A stretch of 64,000 bases of DNA from Chitinophagales bacterium (lineage in GTDB: Bacteria; Bacteroidota; Bacteroidia; Chitinophagales; UBA8649). The notes below the pieces were generated by a model that made no database searches, was not told the DNA's origin, and was given only the letters and a program-made list of their open reading frames with translations. The stretch lies in assembly GCA_020635995.1 (NCBI GenBank), contig JACJYS010000003.1, positions 244,457 through 308,456 on the forward strand, read 5' to 3'. A program made the translations under genes and the position numbers. Shown here piece after piece: positions 25,983-34,751 of the stretch (positions within the stretch are counted from its first letter, which is position 1; the number at the start of each line of letters is the position of its first letter).

Positions 25983-26192
25983 TTAATTTGCAGAATTTTC
26001 TAATTCTCTTCTTCTAAGTTCTGTTAATAATCTGGCAACATCTCTTCTCATTGCTCTAATTTTTAACGGATTATCTACTGCAGAAATAGCGTGTGTAAAC
26101 TCTAGTTTTTTCAACTTTAGTTTAGTTTCACTACTTTTCTCAATCAACTCATCTGTTGTTAATTGCTTTATATCTTCTTTATTTAATGCCAT
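25983..26192 (-). CDS. rpmC: 50S ribosomal protein L29
   Basis: 69 aa, helical. KLKKLEFTHAISAVDNPLKI and RAMRRDVARLLTELRRRE match L29, which sits at the peptide exit tunnel. Confidence 0.97.
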   Translation of the reverse strand: MALNKEDIKQLTTDELIEKSSETKLKLKKLEFTHAISAVDNPLKIRAMRRDVARLLTELRRRELENSAN

Positions 26193-26202
26193 TGCTATTA
26201 AT

Positions 26203-26625
26203 TTAAGCTTCTACGTAATCTCTTCTTGTTATTACTTTAGTTTTCACAGGTAGTTTTTGTGCAGCTAAACGCAATGCTTCGTTTGCTACTGCTGAACTAA
26301 CTCCATCTACTTCAAACATAATTCTTCCAGGTTTAACTACAGCCACCCACCCTTCAGGTGCTCCTTTACCTTTACCCATTCTCACCTCTAATGGCTTGCT
26401 TGTGTACGGTTTATCCGGAAATATTCTAATCCAAACTTTACCTTCCCTTTTCATATATCTTGTTAAAGCAATCCTTGCTGCTTCAATTTGACGGTTGGTA
26501 ATCCAGCTTGAATCTAAAGATTTTAAACCAAAGGTACCAAATGCCACCGTAGAACCACGACCGGCATTACCTTTCATTTTCCCTTTCTGCTGTTTTCTAT
26601 ATTTTACTCTTTTAGGTAATAACAT
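26203..26625 (-). CDS. rplP: 50S ribosomal protein L16
   Basis: 140 aa. MLLPKRVKYRKQQKGKMKGN start; IFPDKPYTSKPLEVRMGKGK and GRIMFEVDGVSSAVANEALR are diagnostic. Confidence 0.98.
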   Translation of the reverse strand: MLLPKRVKYRKQQKGKMKGNAGRGSTVAFGTFGLKSLDSSWITNRQIEAARIALTRYMKREGKVWIRIFPDKPYTSKPLEVRMGKGKGAPEGWVAVVKPGRIMFEVDGVSSAVANEALRLAAQKLPVKTKVITRRDYVEA

Positions 26626-26634
26626 CTTTATTTA

Positions 26635-27333
26635 TTATTTACGCTTCGCAAATTTTCTTTTTTGTTTTGTTTTCTTTCCGTCATCTGTTTTAGGCGATAA
26701 ATCTCTAGCTCCTAAAACTTCTCCTTTACAAATCCAAACTTTAACTCCAATTTTACCATAAATTGTTTGAGCTTCCACTAAAGCATAATCTATATCTGCT
26801 CTTAAAGTTTGTAATGGCGTTCTTCCTTGCTTATATTCTTCTGCTCTTGCCATTTCAGCTCCACCCAATCTACCAGAACAACGCACTTTTATTCCCTGTG
26901 CTCCCATTCTCATGGTAGAAGCTATTGCCATTTTTACAGCTCTTCTAAAATTAACACGAGCTTCTAATTGTTTAGCAATGCTTTCTGCAACTATTGTAGC
27001 GTCTAATTCCGGTCTTTTAATTTCAACAATATTAATTTGAACATCTTTTCCGGTAAGTTTCATTAACTCTTGTTTAATGGCATCTACCTCTGTTCCTCCA
27101 CGTCCTATTATTATACCCGGACGAGAAGTATGCACTGTTACTACTATTCTTTTTAATGTTCTTTCTATTATTATGGTAGAAAGACCACCTTTAGAAATAC
27201 GTGCATTTAAGTATTTTCTAATTTTTACATCTTCAACTAGCTTTTTGTCAGAGTCTTCACCTGGATACCAGTTAGAGTCCCAGCCTCTGATGACACCTAG
27301 TCTGTACGATATTGGATTAATTTTTTGCCCCAT
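26635..27333 (-). CDS. rpsC: 30S ribosomal protein S3
   Basis: 232 aa. MGQKINPISYRLGVIRGWDS start, KH domain with TSRPGIIIGRGGTEVDAIK, and C-terminal domain with AEEYKQGRTPLQTLRADIDY. Preceded by 238 bp of non-coding DNA with a palindromic terminator and a -7 element, which is unusual inside the S10 operon. Confidence 0.98.
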   Translation of the reverse strand: MGQKINPISYRLGVIRGWDSNWYPGEDSDKKLVEDVKIRKYLNARISKGGLSTIIIERTLKRIVVTVHTSRPGIIIGRGGTEVDAIKQELMKLTGKDVQINIVEIKRPELDATIVAESIAKQLEARVNFRRAVKMAIASTMRMGAQGIKVRCSGRLGGAEMARAEEYKQGRTPLQTLRADIDYALVEAQTIYGKIGVKVWICKGEVLGARDLSPKTDDGKKTKQKRKFAKRK

Positions 27334-27375
27334 TAATTTCTTTTATTTTTAAGACGCTTTGATAAAATTGGAGTG

Positions 27376-27406
27376 CAAATGTAAGGAATAATATTGGAAT
27401 TAGAAA
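27376..27406 (-). promoter_or_regulatory. internal promoter for rpsC and downstream genes
   Basis: TACATTTG on the minus strand at 27383-27376 matches TAnnTTTG; a TTTC lies 19 bp upstream (27406-27403), the same arrangement as at rplU. It is 43 bp before the rpsC start codon and downstream of the palindrome after rplV. Confidence 0.55.
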
Positions 27407-27511
27407 CCTTTATTTCATTTTTTTTGTATTTTTTTCACTACATCAATTTTTATGCAGTTGATAAATACCCTCCTACTCCTATTTACAGCTTTTTATCTTG
27501 CTTATTTTTCA

Positions 27512-27551
27512 AATAAAAATGCTTATCAAAATTTTGATAAGCATTTTTATT
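27512..27551 (-). terminator. 40-bp perfect palindrome, probable terminator after rplV
   Basis: AATAAAAATGCTTATCAAAA and its exact reverse complement meet without a loop at 27531/27532. The inner stem flanked by A5 and T5 tracts works as an intrinsic terminator in both directions. It is 20 bp beyond the rplV stop and splits the S10 operon. Confidence 0.82.
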
Positions 27552-27571
27552 ATATTTTATTTACTATAAAA

Positions 27572-27946
27572 CTATTCTTCAGATTTAGCTTCTTGTGCTA
27601 CACCTTCTTTTCTGCTTCCTACCACTATAGTTATATGGTTAGAACGTTTTCTTATTCTATGAGCTCTACCTTGTGGTGCCGGTCTAAAACGCTTTAGCAT
27701 TTTGCCACCATCTACCCACGCAGATTTTACATATAAATCATACTCCTCAGGCTGCAATTTGTGATTTTGTGCCCAGTTATTAACTGCCGACATCAACAAT
27801 TTTTCAATTTTTGGAGCAGATTCTTTATTCGTAAACTTTAAAATATTTAAAGCTTCATCTACATTTTTACCTCTTATTAAATCAACTACTAATCTTGTTT
27901 TTCTAGTTGACGTTGGGTTATTTCTTAATTTTGCTACAGCTTCCAT
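27572..27946 (-). CDS. rplV: 50S ribosomal protein L22
   Basis: 124 aa. RNNPTSTRKTRLVVDLIRGK and PAPQGRAHRIRKRSNHITIV are the conserved termini of the L22 core; the tail beyond about 113 is Glu/Ala-rich. Separated from rpsS by 83 bp of AT-rich DNA with short tandem AAGA(C/T)ATAAGA-like units. Confidence 0.97.
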   Translation of the reverse strand: MEAVAKLRNNPTSTRKTRLVVDLIRGKNVDEALNILKFTNKESAPKIEKLLMSAVNNWAQNHKLQPEEYDLYVKSAWVDGGKMLKRFRPAPQGRAHRIRKRSNHITIVVGSRKEGVAQEAKSEE

Positions 27947-28029
27947 TTCCTATTTTATTTAAGATGTAAGATATAAGACATAAGATTTTAAGACTTACTT
28001 AGGCTTTTATCTTTACTAAATTTTTAAAA

Positions 28030-28299
28030 CTATTTTATTTTCTTACTTGAATGTCCTCTAAATTGTCTTGTAGGAGAAAACTCGCCTAATTTATGACCTA
28101 CCATATTTTCTGTAACATATACCGGTATAAATTTATTACCATTATGCACAGCTATTGTATGTCCTACCATGTCAGGAATAATTAAACTTGCTCTTGACCA
28201 AGTTTTAATAACCGTTTTTTTGCCTGATTCGTTTTGAGCATCAATTTTCTTTAACAAATGATGTGCTACGTAAGGTCCTTTTTTTATTGAACGTGCCAT
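28030..28299 (-). CDS. rpsS: 30S ribosomal protein S19
   Basis: 89 aa. MARSIKKGPYVAHHLLKKID start; HNGNKFIPVYVTENMVGHKL and GEFSPTRQFRGHS signature. Confidence 0.98.
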   Translation of the reverse strand: MARSIKKGPYVAHHLLKKIDAQNESGKKTVIKTWSRASLIIPDMVGHTIAVHNGNKFIPVYVTENMVGHKLGEFSPTRQFRGHSSKKIK

Positions 28300-28309
28300 A
28301 ATCTTCTAC

Positions 28310-29137
28310 TTATTTTGATTTTCTCTTACTAATTATTAATCTGTTTGATGCTTTGTTTTTCTTTCTTGTTTTTAAACCTTTAGCATAAACTCCTGTTCTT
28401 GAACGTGGGTGTCCTCCGGAGTTACGCCCTTCTCCACCACCCATTGGGTGATCTACCGGGTTCATTACCACACCTCTTGTTCTTGGTCTTATTCCTTTCC
28501 ATCTTTTTCTTCCTGCTTTTCCGTATCTTGTTAAGTTATGGTCGGCATTAGAAACAGAACCTATTACGGCTAAACAAGTTTGTAATATCATTCTTGTTTC
28601 GCCAGAAGGCAATTTTATAATAGCATATTTACCGTCTCTTGAGTTTAACTGAGCATAAGAACCAGCACTTCTGGCTATTTGTGCTCCTCTTCCCGGTTGC
28701 ATTTCTATATTGTGTATTACAGAACCTAATGGAATATCTGATAAAAACATGGCATTACCCACTTCTGGTTTTGCTGTTTTGCCAGCCACTACTTTACTTC
28801 CTACCGATAAACCGTTTGGAGCTATTATGTATCTTTTTTCTCCATCTTCGTACTGCAATAATGCTATACGAGCTGTTCTGTTCGGATCGTATTCTATAGA
28901 TAAAACTTCTGCTTTAACATCTTGTTTATCTCTTTTAAAATCAATAATACGATATTTACGTTTTGATCCTCCTCCTCTATATCTTGTAGTTATTCTACCG
29001 TTAGAGTTTCTACCACCTGTTTTTTTCAAAGTGGTAACCAATGATTTTTCAGGTTTATCGGTTGTAATTTCAGCAAAATCACTCCCCACTCTGAATCTCA
29101 TTCCCGGTGTTACCGGTTTAAATTTCTTAATTCCCAT
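28310..29137 (-). CDS. rplB: 50S ribosomal protein L2
   Basis: 275 aa. RNSNGRITTRYRGGGSKRKY near the start and PVDHPMGGGEGRNSGGHPRS near the end, containing the His essential for peptidyl transfer in the PMGGGEG loop. Confidence 0.98.
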   Translation of the reverse strand: MGIKKFKPVTPGMRFRVGSDFAEITTDKPEKSLVTTLKKTGGRNSNGRITTRYRGGGSKRKYRIIDFKRDKQDVKAEVLSIEYDPNRTARIALLQYEDGEKRYIIAPNGLSVGSKVVAGKTAKPEVGNAMFLSDIPLGSVIHNIEMQPGRGAQIARSAGSYAQLNSRDGKYAIIKLPSGETRMILQTCLAVIGSVSNADHNLTRYGKAGRKRWKGIRPRTRGVVMNPVDHPMGGGEGRNSGGHPRSRTGVYAKGLKTRKKNKASNRLIISKRKSK

Positions 29138-29170
29138 TTTTTTACTTTTTTGTGGATTATCTTTCTATAA

Positions 29171-29473
29171 TTATATATTTTCATAGAAATCAATTGTATC
29201 GCCTTCCACAAGACTCACAATTGCTTTTTTATAAGATGGTTTTCTTCCTGAAGCCACGCCAGATTTTGTATATCTTACTTTAGATTTTGCAGGTATAAGG
29301 TGCGTTCTTACTTTGTCAACACTTACTCCGTACATTTTTTCTATAGCTTCTTTTATTTGCAACTTGTTAGCATCTTTATCTACTACAAAAGTAAATCTAT
29401 TCATTTTCTCTTGCGTAGCGTTTGATTTTTCAGTAACAACCGGCTTTATTAATATATCTTCTACTATTCTCAT
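29171..29473 (-). CDS. rplW: 50S ribosomal protein L23
   Basis: 100 aa. LIKPVVTEKSNATQEKMNRF and FVVDKDANKLQIKEAIEKMY are typical of L23, the docking site for trigger factor and SRP at the tunnel exit. Confidence 0.97.
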   Translation of the reverse strand: MRIVEDILIKPVVTEKSNATQEKMNRFTFVVDKDANKLQIKEAIEKMYGVSVDKVRTHLIPAKSKVRYTKSGVASGRKPSYKKAIVSLVEGDTIDFYENI

Positions 29474-29482
29474 GGCTTCTTA

Positions 29483-30097
29483 TTATTTGTTGAAATATTC
29501 TAAACTGCTTTCACTTAATATAAGTTTATTGCAATTCATAATTTCATAAGTATTCAAATCTTTTACGGTTTTCACTCCAGAACCTTTACAGTTTCTTGAT
29601 GAAAGCACCACATTTTTATCTATACTGTTACTTACGTAAAGTCCTTTCTTTTCTACACCTAAATTAGTTAAAAATGTAACAAATTCTTTAGTTTTTGGTG
29701 CATCCATTTTTAAATCTTCTACTACTACTATGCCTTCATTTTGTGCTTTGTAGGTTAATGCAGAATATCTTGCTAAGGCTTTAACTTTTTTGTTTAATTT
29801 AAAACCATAGTTTCTTGGGCGTGGACCAAAAATACGACCTCCACCTCTTAATATTGGACTTTTAATATCTCCAAAACGAGCACCACCACTACCTTTTTGT
29901 TTTCTTATTTTTTTAGTAGAACCTGCTATTTCAGAACGTTCTTTAGCTTTGTGAGTTCCTTGTCTCTGATTAGCTAAATATTGTTTTACGTCTAAATATA
30001 TAGCGTGGTCGTTAGGCTCTATACCAAATACCGAGTCAGGCAATTCTACTTGTCTTCCTGTTTCTTTTCCAGCTGAGTTTAATACTTTAACTTTCAT
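29483..30097 (-). CDS. rplD: 50S ribosomal protein L4
   Basis: 204 aa. KQKGSGGARFGDIKSPILRG and GGRIFGPRPRNYGFKLNKKV form the conserved extended loop. In E. coli L4 represses the S10 operon; no matching leader was sought here. Confidence 0.98.
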   Translation of the reverse strand: MKVKVLNSAGKETGRQVELPDSVFGIEPNDHAIYLDVKQYLANQRQGTHKAKERSEIAGSTKKIRKQKGSGGARFGDIKSPILRGGGRIFGPRPRNYGFKLNKKVKALARYSALTYKAQNEGIVVVEDLKMDAPKTKEFVTFLTNLGVEKKGLYVSNSIDKNVVLSSRNCKGSGVKTVKDLNTYEIMNCNKLILSESSLEYFNK

Positions 30098-30098
30098 C

Positions 30099-30719
30099 TT
30101 ATTTGCCCTCCACTATTATTGTTGAACCTTTATGACCCGGAACGCTACCACTTACTATAAGTAAATTGTCTTCCGCAATCATTTTTAATACTTTTAATCC
30201 TTGAGCTTTAACACGGTCGCCACCCATTCTGCCTGCCATTCTTGTACCTTTAAATACTCTTGACGGTGTAGAACATGCACCTATTGACCCCGGTGCTCTA
30301 CCTCTGTTGTGTTGTCCGTGTGTTTGCATTCCCACACCTTTAAATCCATGACGTTTTACAACACCTTGAAATCCTTTTCCTTTAGAAGTTCCTACTACAG
30401 ATACAGCTTCGCCTTCTTCAAAAATATCTAAAGTGATTTCATCACCTACGTTTTTGTCAAAGCTAAAATCTCTAACTTCCATTAAATGTCTTACTGGGTC
30501 AACTCCTGCTTTTTTGAAGTGCCCTAACATAGGTTTTGGTGTGTTTTTTTCTTTCTTTTCGCCAAACCCTAACTGTACGGCATTGTATCCGTCAGTTGCT
30601 TCTGTTTTAACTTGGGTAACAAAACAAGGTCCTACTTGCAACACGGTGCAAGGAACTCTTTTGCCTTTGCTGTCAAAGACATTTGTCATCCCAATTTTTG
30701 TTCCTAAAATAGCTTTCAT
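30099..30719 (-). CDS. rplC: 50S ribosomal protein L3
   Basis: 206 aa. MKAILGTKIGMTNVFDSKGK start; GKGFQGVVKRHGFKG and THGQHNRGRAPGSIGACSTP segments are diagnostic. Confidence 0.98.
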   Translation of the reverse strand: MKAILGTKIGMTNVFDSKGKRVPCTVLQVGPCFVTQVKTEATDGYNAVQLGFGEKKEKNTPKPMLGHFKKAGVDPVRHLMEVRDFSFDKNVGDEITLDIFEEGEAVSVVGTSKGKGFQGVVKRHGFKGVGMQTHGQHNRGRAPGSIGACSTPSRVFKGTRMAGRMGGDRVKAQGLKVLKMIAEDNLLIVSGSVPGHKGSTIIVEGK

Positions 30720-30767
30720 CTGCTTTTTTTTAATTAATTAAAAAATACTTAGTTCAGATGGAACTTA

Positions 30768-30787
30768 TTCCGATAAAATTATCGGAA
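30768..30787. repeat. short palindrome between rpsJ and rplC
   Basis: TTCCGATAA and TTATCGGAA separated by AA, in the 82-bp gap between rpsJ and rplC. No T-run follows on the minus strand, so it may be a regulatory mRNA hairpin or chance. Confidence 0.4.
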
Positions 30788-30801
30788 CATTGGTTTCCCG
30801 C

Positions 30802-31107
30802 TTAAACTTTAATTTCTACATCGACTCCACTCGGCAATTCAAGCTTCATTAAAGCATCAATTGTTTTTGAGTTTGAGCTGTAGATGTCTAATAATCTTTT
30901 ATATGTCATTAATTGAAACTGCTCCTTTGAATCTGAATTCACGTGCGGAGAACGTATCACATTAAACACTTTTCTTTTTGTTGGTAAAGGAATTGGTCCA
31001 CTAATAATAGCTCCTGTATTCTTTACAGTTTTGAATATTTTCTCAGCTGATTTATCAACTAAGTTATAATCGTACGATTTTAATTTTATTCTTATTCTCT
31101 GTGTCAT
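30802..31107 (-). CDS. rpsJ: 30S ribosomal protein S10
   Basis: 101 aa. RIRIKLKSYDYNLVDKSAEK start; GPIPLPTKRKVFNVIRSPHV signature. Follows fusA by 15 bp with no tuf between, so the str and S10 operons are fused here. Confidence 0.98.
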   Translation of the reverse strand: MTQRIRIKLKSYDYNLVDKSAEKIFKTVKNTGAIISGPIPLPTKRKVFNVIRSPHVNSDSKEQFQLMTYKRLLDIYSSNSKTIDALMKLELPSGVDVEIKV

Positions 31108-31122
31108 CTTCTTAAAATATTA

Positions 31123-33231
31123 TTAGTTAGATTTTCCTGTTGCTTTTTCAATTACTTCTTTGGCTATTCCTTCCGGTGCCGGCTGGTAGCTATGGAACTC
31201 CATAGTTGACGTAGCTCTTCCCGAAGTAATAGTTCTTAACTGAGTTACATATCCAAACATTTCAGATAATGGAACTTTAGCTCTAATTACTTGCCCGGCT
31301 GCCTTAGCATCCATTCCTTCCATTATACCTCTTCTTCTGTTCAAATCGCCTACCACATCTCCTGTATATTCTTCCGGAGTAATTACTTCCAATTTCATAA
31401 TTGGCTCTAATATTTGTGGTTTCGCACTTTTAGCAGCAGCTTTAAATCCCATTTTAGCAGCTAATTCAAAAGATAAAGCATCTGAGTCAACTTGGTGGAA
31501 TGAACCATCAAATAATCTAACTTTCATGCTATCTATTTCGTAGCCTGCCAATACACCATTTTTCATGGCTTCTTTAAAGCCTTTTTCTACTGCCGGTATA
31601 AATTCTCTTGGAATAGATCCTCCAAAAATATCGTTAACAAACTCTAATCCTTGTTTTTCTACATCTTCTACTGGACCTAATTCAAACTGAATGTCGGCAA
31701 ATTTACCACGTCCACCCGATTGTTTTTTATAAACTTCTCTGTGTGTTACTACCGCAGAAATACTTTCTTTATAGTTAACCTCCGGTGCACCTTGATTACA
31801 CTCTACTTTAAATTCTCTTTTTAAACGGTCAACAATAATTTCTAAGTGCAACTCTCCCATTCCACGAATAATAGTTTGACCTGTATTCTCATCAAAATTA
31901 ACTTGGAAAGTAGGATCCTCTTCAGCTAATTTTGCTAAAGCCATACCTAATTTATCTACATCTTTTTGAGTTTTAGGCTCTATTGCTAATCCAATTACCG
32001 GATCTGGGAATTTCATTGACTCTAATACAATAGGATGTTTTTCATCGCATAATGTATCTCCTGTTCTAATATCTTTAAATCCTACTAATGCAGCTATATC
32101 TCCAGCATGCAATTCATCTACTTGCTTTTGAGAGTTTGCGTGCATTTGAAATACTCTTGAAATTCTTTCTTTTTTATCTGTTCTTGTGTTTAACACATAA
32201 GAACCTGAAGCCAATCTACCGGAATATGCTCTTGTGTAGCATAATCTACCTACATAAGGGTCTGTAGCAATTTTAAATGCTAAAGCTGCAAATGGTTCAT
32301 TTACATCCGGTTTTCTTTTAATTTCTTCGTCAGTATTAGGGTTTGTACCTTTAATGGCGTCTATATCTAATGGCGAAGGAAGAATTTCCATAACCATATC
32401 CAACATAGTTTGAACACCTTTGTTTTTAAATGAAGAACCACACATCATAGGCACTACTTTTCCGCCTATGGTAGCTTCTCTTAACGCATTTAATATTTCT
32501 CTTTCTGTTAAAGAGTCCGGATCCTCAAAATACTTTTCCATTAAAGTATCGTCAAATTCAGCAACAGCTTCTAATAATTTTTCTCTAAGTTCAGTAGCTT
32601 CGTCTAAAATATCGGCAGGTATCTCTACGGTTTCAAATGTCATTCCGAAATCATCTTCATTCCACACTATACCACGGAAATTAATCAAGTCAACAACTCC
32701 TTTAAAGTCATCTTCTGCTCCAATTGGAATTTGTAAAGGCAATGCATGGCTACCCAACATTTCTTTAACTTGGGTACATACATTTAAAAAATCGGCACCT
32801 TGACGATCCATTTTGTTAACAAAACCAATTCTTGGTACATTATAATTATCTGCCAAACGCCAGTTAGTTTCAGACTGAGGCTCTACACCGTCAACAGCAC
32901 TAAACAAGAACACTAAACCATCTAATACACGCAATGAACGATTTACTTCTACGGTAAAATCAACGTGTCCCGGAGTGTCTATAATATTAACATGGTATTG
33001 CTGACCTCTGTAGTTCCAATTTACTGTAGTAGCCGCTGAAGTAATGGTAATACCTCTTTCCGCTTCTTGCTCCATCCAGTCCATTGTAGAAGCACCATCG
33101 TGTACTTCTCCAATTTTATGATTAACACCTGAGTAAAATAGAATACGCTCTGTTGTTGTAGTTTTACCTGCATCAATGTGAGCCGCTATTCCTATGTTTC
33201 TCGTAAATTTTAAATCTCTATTGCTTGACAT
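31123..33231 (-). CDS. fusA: elongation factor G
   Basis: 702-aa translocation GTPase. G1 AHIDAGKTTTTERIL (about 17-31), DTPGHVDFTVEVNRSLR (G3), NKMDRQGADF (G4), and domain IV/V segments such as GRGKFADIQFELGP and EPIMKLEVITPEEY are intact. Confidence 0.98.
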   Translation of the reverse strand: MSSNRDLKFTRNIGIAAHIDAGKTTTTERILFYSGVNHKIGEVHDGASTMDWMEQEAERGITITSAATTVNWNYRGQQYHVNIIDTPGHVDFTVEVNRSLRVLDGLVFLFSAVDGVEPQSETNWRLADNYNVPRIGFVNKMDRQGADFLNVCTQVKEMLGSHALPLQIPIGAEDDFKGVVDLINFRGIVWNEDDFGMTFETVEIPADILDEATELREKLLEAVAEFDDTLMEKYFEDPDSLTEREILNALREATIGGKVVPMMCGSSFKNKGVQTMLDMVMEILPSPLDIDAIKGTNPNTDEEIKRKPDVNEPFAALAFKIATDPYVGRLCYTRAYSGRLASGSYVLNTRTDKKERISRVFQMHANSQKQVDELHAGDIAALVGFKDIRTGDTLCDEKHPIVLESMKFPDPVIGLAIEPKTQKDVDKLGMALAKLAEEDPTFQVNFDENTGQTIIRGMGELHLEIIVDRLKREFKVECNQGAPEVNYKESISAVVTHREVYKKQSGGRGKFADIQFELGPVEDVEKQGLEFVNDIFGGSIPREFIPAVEKGFKEAMKNGVLAGYEIDSMKVRLFDGSFHQVDSDALSFELAAKMGFKAAAKSAKPQILEPIMKLEVITPEEYTGDVVGDLNRRRGIMEGMDAKAAGQVIRAKVPLSEMFGYVTQLRTITSGRATSTMEFHSYQPAPEGIAKEVIEKATGKSN

Positions 33232-33252
33232 ATTTCTTTCCTTAATTAAATA

Positions 33253-33720
33253 CTAAAATTTGAAATGAGAGAATGCTTTGTTAGCTTCTGCCATTCTGTG
33301 CGTATCTTCTTTTTTCTTAACTGCGGCACCTTCTCCTTTAGCTGCTGCCATAATTTCGTTTCCTAATTTTTCTGACATAGATTTTCCGTTTCTTAAACGA
33401 GAATATCTAATTAACCATTTCATTCCTACTGAACGCTTTCTGGCAGGACGTACTTCTATTGGAATTTGGAACGTAGCACCACCTATTCTTCTACTTTTTA
33501 CTTCTACACCCGGAGAGATATTCTCTAATGCTTGTTTCCATAATTCGTATCCATCTTCGCCAGATTTTTCTGAAGCAAAATCTACAGCATCATAAAATAT
33601 TTTGTAGGCTACTGTTTTTTTGCCGTCTAACATTAAATTGTTAACAAAAAATGTTACGTTTTCGTCTTTAAACCTTGGATCTGGCTGATAATAACGTTTT
33701 TGCGGTTTTCTTTTTCTCAT
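33253..33720 (-). CDS. rpsG: 30S ribosomal protein S7
   Basis: 155 aa. MRKRKPQKRYYQPDPRFKDE start; VKSRRIGGATFQIPIEVRPA signature; ends EANKAFSHFKF. Confidence 0.98.
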   Translation of the reverse strand: MRKRKPQKRYYQPDPRFKDENVTFFVNNLMLDGKKTVAYKIFYDAVDFASEKSGEDGYELWKQALENISPGVEVKSRRIGGATFQIPIEVRPARKRSVGMKWLIRYSRLRNGKSMSEKLGNEIMAAAKGEGAAVKKKEDTHRMAEANKAFSHFKF

Positions 33721-33723
33721 CGC

Positions 33724-34128
33724 TTATTTTTTCTTTTTTGCTGGAGCCGCTTGTCCCGGTTTAGGACGTTTAGCACCATATTTTGATCTTGATTGTAATC
33801 TACCTTCAACTCCAGATGTATCTAATGCACCTCTTACTATATGATAACGCACACCAGGTAAATCTTTTACTCTTCCTCCTCTAATTAATACTATAGAGTG
33901 TTCCTGTAAGTTGTGTCCTTCTCCCGGAATATAAGCAATTACTTCTATGCCGTTAGTTAATCTAACCTTAGCTACTTTACGTAGTGCAGAGTTAGGTTTT
34001 TTAGGCGTAGTAGTATATACTCTTGTACACACACCTCTTCTTTGAGGGCATGAATCAAGGGCACGTGAATTGCTTTTACTCTTAATCGTTTTCCTTCCTT
34101 TTCTTACTAATTGTTGAATTGTAGGCAT
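33724..34128 (-). CDS. rpsL: 30S ribosomal protein S12
   Basis: 134 aa. CPQRRGVCTRVYTTTPKKPN (containing the TTPKKPNSALRK loop where streptomycin-resistance changes occur) and the PGVRYHIVRGALDTSGV region are conserved; Lys at the PKKPNS position is retained. First gene of the whole str-S10-spc-alpha cluster. Confidence 0.98.
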   Translation of the reverse strand: MPTIQQLVRKGRKTIKSKSNSRALDSCPQRRGVCTRVYTTTPKKPNSALRKVAKVRLTNGIEVIAYIPGEGHNLQEHSIVLIRGGRVKDLPGVRYHIVRGALDTSGVEGRLQSRSKYGAKRPKPGQAAPAKKKK

Positions 34129-34151
34129 AAATCGCTAAAAATTTTGGACTG

Positions 34152-34181
34152 CAAAGGTATGGAATTATTTTAAATTACAAA
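34152..34181 (-). promoter_or_regulatory. main promoter of the ribosomal cluster
   Basis: On the minus strand TTTG (34181-34178), 18 bp, then TACCTTTG (34159-34152): the full Bacteroidota -33/-7 pattern. Predicted start is about 20 bp before rpsL. Confidence 0.75.
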
Positions 34182-34239
34182 AAGCTTATTTAATTATTTT
34201 TTTGGACACTCCACATTTTTTTATGGAAAAGTAGTTTTT

Positions 34240-34338
34240 TAGACCGCTACGCTTACAGATATAAGACATTAGACTGCTTGATTTTTAGATATTAGACCGC
34301 TTCGCTTTTAGACATTAGACCGCTTCGCTTTTAGATTT
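34240..34338. repeat. 23-bp tandem repeats
   Basis: Unit TAGACCGCTTCGCTTTTAGACAT occurs exactly or nearly at 34270-34292, 34293-34315 and 34316-34338, with a longer diverged copy at 34240-34269 and an isolated copy near 34467. A TTTTTTGC/GCAAAAAA hairpin follows at about 34335-34357. The gap 34129-34751 otherwise holds the rpsL promoter, the promoter of the next gene and no ORF. Related TAAGACAT-like units occur at about 27960-27995 and 39527. Confidence 0.7.
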
Positions 34339-34709
34339 TTTTTGCTTTCAGCAAAAAACTAACAATTTAGGACTCTTTGTGCTTAGAGTTCTTGCTACTA
34401 CAGATTTAGTTTATACAACTAATACAAAAGTCTGACATCTATATATCTGGCATCTATAAATCTTTTTAGACCGCTTTGCTTTTAGAGTTTTCTTTGCCTA
34501 TACCTATAAAAGTTTCAATTATCTAATTGCCACATTTTCAAATTATCTCATTATCTAATTAGCAAACAATTTTCCACTTTGACTAAAATTCCTAATAAAA
34601 TAGATTAATTTTCTGTCTAAAAAAATGAACATTTCCCTTGAAAAAATGTCATTCACATACAAAAAACTGCATTTCACCACATTTTTAACATTAATAAAGA
34701 ATCTTATTT

Positions 34710-34717
34710 TAGCTTTG
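34710..34717 (+). promoter_or_regulatory. -7 element of the VGIGT surface-protein gene
   Basis: TAGCTTTG matches TAnnTTTG and lies 34 bp before the start codon at 34752. No convincing -33 element. Confidence 0.45.
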
Positions 34718-34751
34718 CGTGTTAACTATTACCTCAAATAATTTTTAAAAA

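Noticed and set aside
27452..27697. 81-codon plus-strand ORF between rpsC and rplV
   Set aside because: It reads through the 40-bp palindrome and antisense into rplV; low-complexity Phe/Tyr-rich product from AT-rich DNA.
34240..34338. 23-bp repeats considered as a CRISPR array
   Set aside because: The units are directly adjacent with no unique spacers and no cas genes nearby.
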